Assembly: GCA_945862145.1 (NCBI GenBank)
Contig: CAMAXE010000023.1
Coordinates: forward strand, 1-64,000
DNA length: 64,000 nucleotides
Direction of reading: 5' to 3'
DNA from: Klebsiella pneumoniae
Lineage (GTDB): Bacteria > Pseudomonadota > Gammaproteobacteria > Pseudomonadales > UBA5518
Shown here: piece after piece, positions 51,140 to 59,871 of the stretch
How the letters are laid out: each line of letters opens with the position of its first letter
How positions within the stretch are numbered: position 1 is the stretch's first letter
Translations under genes and position numbers: made by a program
The notes under the pieces: model-generated
What the model was told of the DNA's origin: nothing
The model's database searches: none
What the model saw: only the letters and a program-made list of their open reading frames with translations

Positions 51140-52936
51140 TCAGTGTTTTGCCCGTTTGGTTCCAATATAGGCCTCGATAACCTTCGGGTCGCCGCGGATC
51201 TCCTGCGGCGTACCCTCGGCAATCTTCTGGCCCTTGTTCAGCACCACCATACGGTCGGACAGCCGCATGATGAGCCGCATGTCATGCTCCACAACAAGGA
51301 GACCGATCTCGTGGTCGGCGCGGATCGACTCGAGCACGCGGATGAGCGCATCCGTCTCCGCCGGGTTCATGCCGGCGGCAGGCTCATCGAGCAACAGGAA
51401 CTTCGGCTCGAGCGCCAGCGCACGGGCGATCTCCAGGCGCCGCCGATCACCATAGGCGAAGGAGCCAGCCAGATCCTCGGCGCGGTGCGCGAGCCCCAGA
51501 CGGGCAAGCTCGGCGAGGGCGACGCGGCGGGCATTCGCAGCATCGTGGCCCTTGGAGAGGGCGGCGACGGTGACATTTTCCAGCGCCGACATACGGTCAA
51601 AGAGCCGGATGTTCTGAAAGGTACGTCCGAGCCCTGCCACCGCCACGCGGTGCGGGGCCTCGCCCGTCATTTCCGTACCGCCGATGACGATGCGGCCCGC
51701 GGTGGGCTTCGTCTGGCCACAGATGATGTTGATGAGCGTCGTCTTGCCTGCGCCGTTGGGCCCGATGAGCCCGGTGACCTGCCCTGGCGGCACGACGAAG
51801 CTGATGTTGTCGAGCGCCACCAGCCCACCGAAGCGCATGGTGATGGAGTCAATCTCAAGCGGGGCACCGGCGGGCGCTGTGTGGAGGGCGTCGGACGGAA
51901 TGGGCTCCAGCTTGCGCCGCGGCCAGTCAGGACCTATCTCGCGAAGCCCCATGAGACCCAGTGGACGGCGCCAGATGGTCAGCAGGAGTGCCAGCCCCAT
52001 GCCGAGTTGCGGCAGGCCGAAAATGCCGGGAATGTGCAGCGACCCGAGATCGACGCCGGTTTCTGCCTGGCGCAGGATCTGCACCACTCCAGCAAGCAGC
52101 ACCGTGCCCGCGACCGCACCGCTCACGGTCAGCATGCCGCCGACGATCAGCATGGCTATAAGCGTGAAGATCAGGTCAAAGTAGAAGTCCTTAGGCGAAA
52201 AGGCGCCGAGGAAGCTGCCATAGAGAGCACCGATCACCACGCTCATGGTGATGCTCAATGCCCAGCCCTGGTGCCGCGACAGGCGGACATTGACGCCCGA
52301 GGCCGCCGCCGCCACCTCGTTCTCGCGCGCCGCTCGCAGCCTGAGGCCCAGCGGCGTTTCGCGCAGGATGCGGGCAATAAGGATGAATACCCCCGCGGCG
52401 AGGAAGGCGACGTAAACGGTGGTGAGGCGCGGGACACCGTAGAAGGTTTGGCTGCCGCGGGTGAAGTCACGCGCACCGACCAACGTCACGTGGATGATGA
52501 TCAGAAAGGCCAGCGTGCCGATCGCCGCGGAGCCGGTCGCAAGCCTGGCCAGCGGAAAACCGGAGAGGATGCCGACGACGAGACCCGCCGCTGCCACAAG
52601 GAGAAGTGCTGCTGCCAGCGACATCTGGTGGCCCAGCAACCACACCGGCAGGTCAGGCAGGGCGGAGGCCTGAATGGCCTTGGGCATCACGAGTACGCCG
52701 AAGACATAGGCCCCGATCCCCATGAAGGCGGAATGGCCGAAGGACACGATCCCCGAATTGCCACTGAAAGTGGCGAGTGCCAGCACGGCCGAGACCTGTA
52801 GCAGCGTCAGGGTGGCGATGTTGACCCCGGTGTTGCCGAAGATCAGCGACACCACCAGCGCAAGCGCGCCAACGCCTGCAATGAGCAGCAAGGCGCTGGT
52901 CCATGCTCGTGGCGGAACGCCGGTCCAGGGGAGCAT
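51140..52936 (-). CDS. LivM-LivG fusion: permease and ATPase in one polypeptide
   Basis: A 598-residue protein combining an N-terminal LivM-type permease (about 1-325; hydrophobic segments near 14-35, 40-60, 64-85, 96-125, 135-155, 160-180, 205-225, 240-275 and 285-305, with the family motif GNSGIVSFGHSAFMGIGAYV) and a C-terminal LivG-type ATPase (about 350-598; Walker A GPNGAGKTT, Walker B KFLLLDEPAAGMNP, H-loop VVEHDM). Separate livM and livG genes are the usual arrangement; fusions are known but uncommon. It is the first gene of the minus-strand operon with the binding protein, livF and livH. A transposase remnant lies just upstream. Confidence 0.92.
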   Translation of the reverse strand: MLPWTGVPPRAWTSALLLIAGVGALALVVSLIFGNTGVNIATLTLLQVSAVLALATFSGNSGIVSFGHSAFMGIGAYVFGVLVMPKAIQASALPDLPVWLLGHQMSLAAALLLVAAAGLVVGILSGFPLARLATGSAAIGTLAFLIIIHVTLVGARDFTRGSQTFYGVPRLTTVYVAFLAAGVFILIARILRETPLGLRLRAARENEVAAAASGVNVRLSRHQGWALSITMSVVIGALYGSFLGAFSPKDFYFDLIFTLIAMLIVGGMLTVSGAVAGTVLLAGVVQILRQAETGVDLGSLHIPGIFGLPQLGMGLALLLTIWRRPLGLMGLREIGPDWPRRKLEPIPSDALHTAPAGAPLEIDSITMRFGGLVALDNISFVVPPGQVTGLIGPNGAGKTTLINIICGQTKPTAGRIVIGGTEMTGEAPHRVAVAGLGRTFQNIRLFDRMSALENVTVAALSKGHDAANARRVALAELARLGLAHRAEDLAGSFAYGDRRRLEIARALALEPKFLLLDEPAAGMNPAETDALIRVLESIRADHEIGLLVVEHDMRLIMRLSDRMVVLNKGQKIAEGTPQEIRGDPKVIEAYIGTKRAKH

Positions 52937-52989
52937 TGGGTGCCCTTGGTGTGCAAGGCCTCGAGCCTACCATGGGCGTGCTCGGCGCG

Positions 52990-53400
52990 AGCCATTGGAC
53001 TTTATCGCCCGGGCCGTCGGCACCGCTCCTCGGCACAGCACCACCCCCTGCCGATCCCCGATAGCAGCCTCCCGGCTCCTCGATTCACGCACTTCACGCA
53101 CTGTCCGTGTGCGCCACGCACGCACACCCGGCGGTCTTGACCAGACGCAGCCATGTCATACCGCACGATGAGGGAGTGACGGGCTTCGTCAGCTGGCGCT
53201 GCCCGCCTTGCGGCCCCTGCCCGAGGACGTCACCTGGGCCTGCCAGCTGTGGTTCGGTGCCAGCACACCGTGGGATCGGGTATCGGGTGCGGTTCACCCG
53301 TGGGCGCGGCACCAAGGCTGCCAGCCGGGCGATAAAGTCCAGTGGATCGAAAACCACCTGCGTGCCTCCAGTACCAGGGCGGACCGAAACCCGTGGTCGA
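52990..53400 (-). mobile_element. Degenerate IS91-family transposase remnant, copy 2
   Basis: On the minus strand (about 53370 to 53137) the peptide reads VFDPLDFIARLAALVPRPRV then NRTRY, the same IS91/IS801 transposase region as copy 1, and GGQRQLTKPVTPSSCGMTWL follows. The DNA is alignable with copy 1 (CGGCCCCTGCCCGAGGA at 48171-48187 and 53211-53227; CCGGGCGATAAAGTCCA at 48219-48235 and 53325-53341). A third, inverted piece TGGACTTTATCGCCCGG lies at 52996-53012. No complete transposase is present. The full 587-base stretch 52937-53523 holds only these fragments. Confidence 0.72.
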
Positions 53401-53523
53401 GGATCTGAGCACCGAGAAACACGCCGCGACGCCAGGTGGGGGCGGTGGCGCGAGTGCGCGCTTCGCCGTCTAAAGATCGTCCCGCTGGAGACCGGTGTTC
53501 TTTGCGATACGCGCCGGCGGCAG

Positions 53524-54447
53524 TCAGAAAGTCACAGCAACGCCCGAGCCCTCACTCGCCATGGTGAGCATCTTGGCGACATGTTCACCTCCACTGTTCA
53601 TCGCCTGCTCGACAGTCGTGTTCGCGATCTGCATCCAGTTTTTGACTATCTGCTCTGCGGTCTGTTCTGCGACGGGCAGCCACAGACCCCGGCTCTCCAC
53701 CAGACGTGTGATCGAGAAGCTTCCCGCCTGCGCGTTGAGAATGCACCGGTTGGGAGCATCTGCGTGGCAAAGCGCAACCATAGCCTCTGCAACCGGCTCC
53801 ACACGCAGCAGCTGCTTTAACCCGTCCGAGAGGAGATTTTCGGTCATGCGGGTCGCCGCGCCTGGCGCGAGTGCATTGATCCGTATATTCGCTTTCTCGC
53901 CCTCCAGTCCGAGGGTGTTCATCAAACCCAGCACAGCCATCTTGGCGGCGCCGTAATTCGATTGGCCGAAATTTCCGTACATGCCACTGCTTGATGTCGT
54001 CATGACGATACGGCCGTACTCCTGCCGCCGCATGGTCTCCCAGACCGCCTTGGTGCAGTTCACCGAGCCCATCAGGTGCACGTCAGACACGAGCTGGAAG
54101 TCCGGGATCTCCATCTTGGAAAAGGATCTGTCCCGCAATATGCCGGCATTGTTTACGAGTACGTCGATGCGCCCCCACTTTTCGAGAGCTTGCCCCACCA
54201 TGGCTTCGACCTCGTCGAAACGCGCAACGTTGGCTCCATTACCAATGGCCTCTCCACCACTTTGCTCGATAAGGTCCACCACCTTGAGTGCCGCCTCAGA
54301 GGACTGCCCCTGACCGTCGGAGGTGCTTCCCAGGTCATTGACAAGAACCCTGGCCCCCCGGGACGCGAGAGCGACCGCATGGGCTCTGCCGAGTCCGGTT
54401 CCGGCACCGGTGACGATCGCCACTTGCCCATCAAATCGAATGGTCAT
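53524..54447 (-). CDS. Short-chain dehydrogenase (MFE2/3-hydroxyacyl-CoA dehydrogenase-like)
   Basis: A 307-residue SDR with the long C-terminus of the 3-hydroxyacyl-CoA-dehydrogenase-type group. The Rossmann motif is TGAGTGLGRAHAVALASRGA followed by VLVNDLG, NNAG occurs in VDVLVNNAGILRDRSF, and the catalytic set is TTSSSGMYG...SNYGAAK. It begins 17 bases within the end of the AtuA-like gene, an overlap suggesting coupled translation; GGAGA precedes the ATG at 54447. It would supply a 3-hydroxyacyl-CoA dehydrogenase step for the catabolic cluster upstream on the same strand. The last 70 residues beyond the core are moderately conserved. Confidence 0.9.
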   Translation of the reverse strand: MTIRFDGQVAIVTGAGTGLGRAHAVALASRGARVLVNDLGSTSDGQGQSSEAALKVVDLIEQSGGEAIGNGANVARFDEVEAMVGQALEKWGRIDVLVNNAGILRDRSFSKMEIPDFQLVSDVHLMGSVNCTKAVWETMRRQEYGRIVMTTSSSGMYGNFGQSNYGAAKMAVLGLMNTLGLEGEKANIRINALAPGAATRMTENLLSDGLKQLLRVEPVAEAMVALCHADAPNRCILNAQAGSFSITRLVESRGLWLPVAEQTAEQIVKNWMQIANTTVEQAMNSGGEHVAKMLTMASEGSGVAVTF

Positions 54448-56284
54448 GGATATTCTCCGTATCAATTGTCTCAGTCCCGGGCACGGGTATCCTCTTCAGG
54501 GTGCCGTACGCCGCCATTGCTCGCGGAACGAAAATCATTTCGGCCATCAGGATCTGTGAGTAGGCCTTTCCCTGCGGATCAGAACGCAGGCTGGCAACCC
54601 CACCACCGCCGAGCACTTCGTGAAGGACGAAATTGAAGGCATGAGTCCCCGGCAGGTAGTAGCGATCTACCACACTGCGCTCGCTCAGGAAGTGAGCAAA
54701 GCGTGAGACCACGCGCTCAGCCGTCAGCGCGGCGCCAATGAAAGGGGTGAAAGCAGGATCACGCGATATGACCCCGATGTTTGAAGTATTACCCTTGTCG
54801 CCGCTACGGAGGAACGCGAGGGACTCCAAGGGCACCTCGACCGTCGCTTCCTCCGCACTGACCGGTGGCGTGTGCGGCTCGACAGATGCGATGCCTGCAT
54901 CCGTTGGGTCCTCTACATCGAACGTCACATGATCGAGTTCGACACGGATACTCACCTCACGCTTGGGCAATACCATCGAGTGCAGCCGGATCACCGGCGA
55001 AGCCTTTGGTCTGGCACCCGCGAAACCGGTGAGCCCCGGCGGGGCCGTCAGCGCCATCCCTGTCATTTCCCTGATGAAAACGTTGATTCCAGCTGCGGTT
55101 GCATGCCTGGCGGCAATCTTGATGTCAGCCTCACGCACATCAGCAGACATCCTGCGCCCTCCGAAGTGTGAATCGGCACCCATGATCTCGACGCAGTGCT
55201 CAGAGAGCTGCGTCAGTCCCATGGCCTTGAGCTGGCCGTTGGTGCGTCGGATGACCGCGCGCGCGAACAGCGCCGCCTTCGTTGCCGCTGCGCGGCCGTA
55301 CATGCTCCAGATCTGACCGGCACGGAACCCGTCCGCCCAAGTGACGCTCAGTTTGTAACTGTCAGGGGCCCCACGACCAAGGGCTCCATGTACCCGAACT
55401 CGATCCGTCCCGACCTGCTCGATCCTCACACGGGAGAAGTCGCAGACTACATCGGGCAAGAGGTAGCGCTGTGGATCGCCGATCTCGTAGAGCATTTGTT
55501 CGGCGATAGTGCCAACGGATACCAAACCGGAGGTTCCCGGCGGTTTGGTCACGACGAACTCGCCCTCATCGTCAATCTCCGCAACCGGATAACCCGTTTC
55601 ATCAAGGTCAACAGCCACGGCCTCCCAATCCGTGAAGTTCCCTCCTGTGGCCTGGGTGCCACACTCGAGAATGTGGCCGGCCAGGCTGCCGCCTGCGAGT
55701 TTGTTGTAGTCATTGCAGCGCCAACCGAAGGCGTGTATGCACGCGCCGAGCGTGACCGCGCTGTCGACGCAGCGGCCGGTGATCACGATGTCCGCTCCGT
55801 GATCCAGCGCCATCGCAATCGGGAAAGCGCCGAGGTAGGCGTTGATGCTCACGATGGATTCAGGATCGGGAAACGGCTCGCCCGTGAACATCTCGGCAGT
55901 GCCAACGAACTCAGACGCACGGACCGTCAGGTCGTCCCCACTGACAACTCCGACTTTCAGTGATAGCCCCTGCTCCGCGATGATCCCACGCAGCGCAGCC
56001 GCGCACCCGGCGGGGTTCAATCCACCGGCGTTGGAGATCACCTTGACGCCCTGTTTGGCGATCTCCCGAAGATTCGGCTTCATCACCGCCGTGACGAAGT
56101 CCGGAGCATAGCCTCGTGTGATATCCGTCGCGCGTGCGCGCGCAAGGATCGAAAGGGAGACCTCGGCAAGGTAGTCGTAGATCAGGTAATCGAGCTTGGC
56201 CGAAGCGAGCAACCGCGCTGTCGCGAGCGTTGCATCGCCCCAGAACCCGGAGGCTCCTCCGACCGTGATCTTTCGAACGCCCAC
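54431..56284 (-). CDS. AtuA-family protein (DUF1446, acyclic terpene utilisation)
   Basis: A 617-residue member of the AtuA family. The N-terminal DUF1446 part starts GVRKITVGGASGFWGDATLA and contains GVKVISNAGGLNPAGCAAAL, FTGEPFPDPESIVSINAYLG and GADIVITGRCVDSAVTLGAC; a C-terminal AtuA-like domain of about 100 residues follows (ESLAFLRSGDKGNTSNIGVI). AtuA is encoded in the acyclic terpene (citronellol/geraniol) catabolic gene set of Pseudomonas; its molecular function is not known. Here it is flanked by thiolase and SDR genes rather than by a geranyl-CoA carboxylase, so the pathway may be a different isoprenoid or branched compound. Confidence 0.92.
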   Translation of the reverse strand: MGVRKITVGGASGFWGDATLATARLLASAKLDYLIYDYLAEVSLSILARARATDITRGYAPDFVTAVMKPNLREIAKQGVKVISNAGGLNPAGCAAALRGIIAEQGLSLKVGVVSGDDLTVRASEFVGTAEMFTGEPFPDPESIVSINAYLGAFPIAMALDHGADIVITGRCVDSAVTLGACIHAFGWRCNDYNKLAGGSLAGHILECGTQATGGNFTDWEAVAVDLDETGYPVAEIDDEGEFVVTKPPGTSGLVSVGTIAEQMLYEIGDPQRYLLPDVVCDFSRVRIEQVGTDRVRVHGALGRGAPDSYKLSVTWADGFRAGQIWSMYGRAAATKAALFARAVIRRTNGQLKAMGLTQLSEHCVEIMGADSHFGGRRMSADVREADIKIAARHATAAGINVFIREMTGMALTAPPGLTGFAGARPKASPVIRLHSMVLPKREVSIRVELDHVTFDVEDPTDAGIASVEPHTPPVSAEEATVEVPLESLAFLRSGDKGNTSNIGVISRDPAFTPFIGAALTAERVVSRFAHFLSERSVVDRYYLPGTHAFNFVLHEVLGGGGVASLRSDPQGKAYSQILMAEMIFVPRAMAAYGTLKRIPVPGTETIDTENIHDHSI

Positions 56285-56335
56285 GGCCGACTCTTCCTCG
56301 CCTGTTGTTCTGGTTGCTGTGGTGCGCCGGAATGA

Positions 56336-57526
56336 CTAGAGGATCGCCTCGAACAGGCCCGCACCGCCCATACCTCCGCCGATACACATGCTGACCATCC
56401 CGAACTTCTTCTTGCGCCGTCTAAGCTCCCGGATGATGTGTCCGGTCATTCGGGAGCCGGTCATGCCGAACGGGTGACCGATGGATATGGAGCCACCATT
56501 GACGTTGTAGATCTCGGGATCTATTCCCAGCGCATCACGGCAGTAGAGGCACTGGCTCGCGAAGGCCTCGTTCAATTCGACGAGATCGAGGTCCGATATC
56601 CTGAGTCCGTTCGCCTTGAGGAGTTTGGGCACTGCGAACACTGGGCCGATGCCCATCTCGTCCGGCGCGCAACCCGCCACGGCAAATCCACGGAAATACG
56701 CGAGCGGCGTCAATCCCAATTCGACAGCGCGGCTCTCGCTCATCACCAGCGTCATCGAAGCGCCGTCGGAGAGTTGCGAGGCGTTACCCGCCGTGACAGT
56801 GCCATCGTCCTCGAATGCTGGCGGGAGTCTCGCAAGGCCCTCCAGGGTGGTGTCGGCACGGCTGCATTCATCCCGATCCACGACGCCCTCGACGATAGCG
56901 GTCTCGCCGGTCCGCTTGTCGACGATCTTCTGCCACTTCACGGACATCGGGTGGATCTCGTCAGCGAACAAGCCACCGTGCTGGGCTGCTGCGGTGCGAC
57001 GCTGGCTCTCCAGAGCGTACATGTCCTGGTCCTGACGGCTTAGCTTGTACCGGCGCGCCACCACCTCCGCCGTGTTGCCCATCTCCATGAAGATATCGGG
57101 GGTTTTGTCCAGCAGGACCGGATTCATGGCGAATTTTTCCGGCGTCGAACGCGCATTTGCAGAAATGGACTCCACACCTCCTGCGATGACGATCTCGGAA
57201 CAACCACTAGCCACCTGATTGGCTGCAAATGCGATGGCGTTCAGCCCGGAAGAACAGGCCCGGCTGATCGTCACCCCGGACGTCGTGACGGGAAGACGGG
57301 AGAGCATCACGGCCATACGCGCGATGTTGAGCCCTTGCTCGCCCGTCTGTCGCGCGCAGCCGACGATGACGTCGTCCACCTCGGCAGGGTCGATCGAAGC
57401 GCTTCTGCCCAGCAGACCGTCAATGCAGTGCGCAACCATGTCATCGGGACGCGTCAGGTTAAAGGTGCCCCTGAAGGACTTCGCAAGACCGGTTCGCAGG
57501 CTGTCGACGATGACTACGTTACGCAC
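56336..57526 (-). CDS. Acetyl-CoA acyltransferase (thiolase)
   Basis: A 396-residue thiolase that cleaves 3-ketoacyl-CoA with CoA. The nucleophilic Cys91 is in SRACSSGLNAIAF, the catalytic His351 in NVNGGSISIGHPFGMTGSRM, and the second cysteine Cys381 in SMCIGGGMGGAGLFE, all intact. Sequence around the active site is that of degradative FadA-like thiolases (NGGSISIGHP rather than biosynthetic PhaA type). It sits 21 bases downstream of the PQQ dehydrogenase gene and 51 bases upstream of the AtuA-like gene on the same strand, giving the beta-oxidation end step of the cluster. Confidence 0.94.
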   Translation of the reverse strand: MRNVVIVDSLRTGLAKSFRGTFNLTRPDDMVAHCIDGLLGRSASIDPAEVDDVIVGCARQTGEQGLNIARMAVMLSRLPVTTSGVTISRACSSGLNAIAFAANQVASGCSEIVIAGGVESISANARSTPEKFAMNPVLLDKTPDIFMEMGNTAEVVARRYKLSRQDQDMYALESQRRTAAAQHGGLFADEIHPMSVKWQKIVDKRTGETAIVEGVVDRDECSRADTTLEGLARLPPAFEDDGTVTAGNASQLSDGASMTLVMSESRAVELGLTPLAYFRGFAVAGCAPDEMGIGPVFAVPKLLKANGLRISDLDLVELNEAFASQCLYCRDALGIDPEIYNVNGGSISIGHPFGMTGSRMTGHIIRELRRRKKKFGMVSMCIGGGMGGAGLFEAIL

Positions 57527-57547
57527 GTTCTTCTCCTCGGAAAGCTG

Positions 57548-59647
57548 TTAATCAGACGGACTAAGCAGGGCTTGCGGACGCGTTTCGGGGTCGAGGTGCC
57601 CGCGCCAGGCTTGCTCGACGATGTAGGCGGCAATCGCGGGAATATCCTGGTCCGTGAGAATCTCGCGATAGTCAGGCATCCCGGCGTTGGTCAGGAGTCC
57701 CCCGCGGAGGATCTGCGGGAGCAGCGCTAGCCGCTCGGCACTGATCCGCCGTAGATCCGGCACCGAACCCGGGCCTCCGATCGCATCTGCGCCATGGCAG
57801 TACGCGCAGCCAGCAGCATCCCACGTGTGCTTGCCCTTCTCCGCCAGGTCAGCAGACGGCCTTTCGACCACAGGTTTCGGCACGGTTTCGTCCCAACGCT
57901 CCCCGGGCGGCAAAACTGCCTTGCCGTCAAGCGCGAAAGCCAGCAATCGCGAAGGCCCACCCGTGTTCGCCCCAAGCAGCGGCGCGTAGCCGATCGACGA
58001 CGTCGTACCAGACCCCGTGGGCACCAGCACCAATTGGCGGCCATCAACTTCCACGGTGCTGGGGGCGCCCAGGATTCCGGCGCCCACATCGAAGGACCAC
58101 AGCCGCTCACCGTTATCGGCCCGGTAGGCAGAGAACTTCCCTTCTGTCGAGCCCTGGAACACCACATTCCCGGCCGTAGCGAGTGTTCCCCCTTGGTAGG
58201 GAGCTCCGATGTCGCGCTCCCACCGGGCGGCCTGTTTCACCGGGTCCCACGCGACCAGCTTGCCCTTGTAGGAGCCACCGTTACGCAGGTTGTAGTAATT
58301 GTCATAGGCGAATCCGCCACCCATGGAGTGCGCCTTCGCGGGATCCTGGGCATACCACGTGGCGAGATCAGTAGCGGGGATAAAGACCAGTCCTGAAACC
58401 GGGCTGAAGGCCATTGGCTGCCAGTTGTGTGCCCCCATGCCAAAGGGGTACACCACCGCCCCCTCAGGCCCCTTCTCCCACCACTTCCCATCGGGAAGCA
58501 TGACCGGACGTCCGGTTTTCATGTCGATGTGCGAGGCCCAGTTGACCGTGGTGATGGGTTGGGGCTGATTGGCCAGCTTGCCCGTTTGAGCATCGAGCAC
58601 GTAGAAGAATCCGTTTTTCGGCGCCGTCATGACGACTTGGGTCGCCTGCCCACCGATGGGCAGGTCTGCCAAAACGAGCGGCATGGCTGCCGCGTAGTTC
58701 CAGCCGTCACCGGGGGTCGTCGAGTAATGCCAGACGTACTCGCCTGTATCAGCCCGGACGGCCACGATGGCATTGGTGAACAACTCATCTCCCGGACCTT
58801 CCCCCCGCGCCAGGGGTGAGAGTACCGGCGGCCCATCCGTCCCGAAGATCAGCAAATCGGTGCGCGGGTCATAGGTCATGGCTTCCCAGGCATTTCCGCC
58901 ACCACCCAGTATGTATTTCCAGTACTCCTTGCCCCAGGTCTTGGACGCCATTTCCATGGCAGGGGACTCGAAGCCGTCTGCCGGGTTGCCGGGTACCGTG
59001 TAGAAACGCCAGAGATGCTTTCCCGTTTCGGCATCGAACCCGTTCACATGCGATCTGCCGCTACCGGAGTCACCGTCGGCGGTGCCGATGAAAACCTTGC
59101 CATCACCAACGCGCGGCGCCCCTGTTATCGTCTTGCCCTGGGCGACATCGCAAGCCTGTGCCTCCCAAACCTTCTTGCCCGTATCGCGGCTGATCGCGAT
59201 CAGCCGGCAGTCTCCCGTCGCGCGGATGACTTTGTCTTTCCAGATGGCTAGCCCGCGGCTCAGTCGGGCCCCCCAGGAAGGCACGATACCCATCGGGAAC
59301 TTCAGGCCCGAATCAAACGTCCAGAGCAGCTTGCCGGTCTGAAGGTCATTCGCAAAAACGAACCCGAGTGGACCGCTCTGGTAAACAACATCGTCGGCCA
59401 CGAGAGGCACGCCCACCAGTCCATCGCGACTAGGCATGTCGGAAGACCATGCAAGCCCCAGTCGGGAAGCATTTTGGTCGTTGATTGTCGCGAGCGGACT
59501 GTAGTGGTGGCTGTAGGGATCGTTACCGATAAGACGCCATTCGGAATGCTCCGATTGCTGAGCCGCGAAAACATCCGCAACCAGGCAGGGGAAAACCAAC
59601 GCTGCAAACGAGATTCCTAACCGACAGGCTGCGCCACACTTCATCAT
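57548..59647 (-). CDS. PQQ-dependent quinohemoprotein dehydrogenase, altered active site
   Basis: A roughly 700-residue exported protein: signal peptide MMKCGAACRLGISFAALVFP ending near VFA, eight-bladed quinoprotein propeller with W-motifs, and a C-terminal monoheme domain with CAYCH. It resembles type II quinohemoprotein alcohol dehydrogenases (periplasmic oxidation of alcohols, electrons to cytochrome). Unusual: where relatives carry the vicinal disulfide Cys-Cys, it reads PSWGARLSRGL; the catalytic 'WDYT' Asp is Asn in TPGDGWNYAA; and the Ca-ligand Asn of 'TGNGSPW' is Asp in GTDGPP. Two adjacent ATGs (59647 and 59644) both follow AGAGGA. It is the entry enzyme of the cluster if active. 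Confidence 0.9.
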   Translation of the reverse strand: MMKCGAACRLGISFAALVFPCLVADVFAAQQSEHSEWRLIGNDPYSHHYSPLATINDQNASRLGLAWSSDMPSRDGLVGVPLVADDVVYQSGPLGFVFANDLQTGKLLWTFDSGLKFPMGIVPSWGARLSRGLAIWKDKVIRATGDCRLIAISRDTGKKVWEAQACDVAQGKTITGAPRVGDGKVFIGTADGDSGSGRSHVNGFDAETGKHLWRFYTVPGNPADGFESPAMEMASKTWGKEYWKYILGGGGNAWEAMTYDPRTDLLIFGTDGPPVLSPLARGEGPGDELFTNAIVAVRADTGEYVWHYSTTPGDGWNYAAAMPLVLADLPIGGQATQVVMTAPKNGFFYVLDAQTGKLANQPQPITTVNWASHIDMKTGRPVMLPDGKWWEKGPEGAVVYPFGMGAHNWQPMAFSPVSGLVFIPATDLATWYAQDPAKAHSMGGGFAYDNYYNLRNGGSYKGKLVAWDPVKQAARWERDIGAPYQGGTLATAGNVVFQGSTEGKFSAYRADNGERLWSFDVGAGILGAPSTVEVDGRQLVLVPTGSGTTSSIGYAPLLGANTGGPSRLLAFALDGKAVLPPGERWDETVPKPVVERPSADLAEKGKHTWDAAGCAYCHGADAIGGPGSVPDLRRISAERLALLPQILRGGLLTNAGMPDYREILTDQDIPAIAAYIVEQAWRGHLDPETRPQALLSPSD

Positions 59648-59871
59648 GATTCCTCTCCGAAAACCCTGAGCCGGGAGAAGTCTAGGATTGCGCCTGTGCT
59701 GCCATAGCCGGGATCGGCAAGACACTGCGTCGACGAGAAGAAAGGGCGAGCGAATGTGAACGCACCTCTGTCCCCGAGTATGCGGAATCCGCTATCCGGG
59801 ACGCGACTCGACGCATTCCGCCCGGCTGGCGTGCGTGGGCAGCACACCAGCTTCCCGAAGATGGCCTCCCG

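Noticed and set aside
53107-53820. 237-codon plus-strand frame
   Set aside because: It spans the transposase remnant and the antisense of the SDR gene; no independent coding support.
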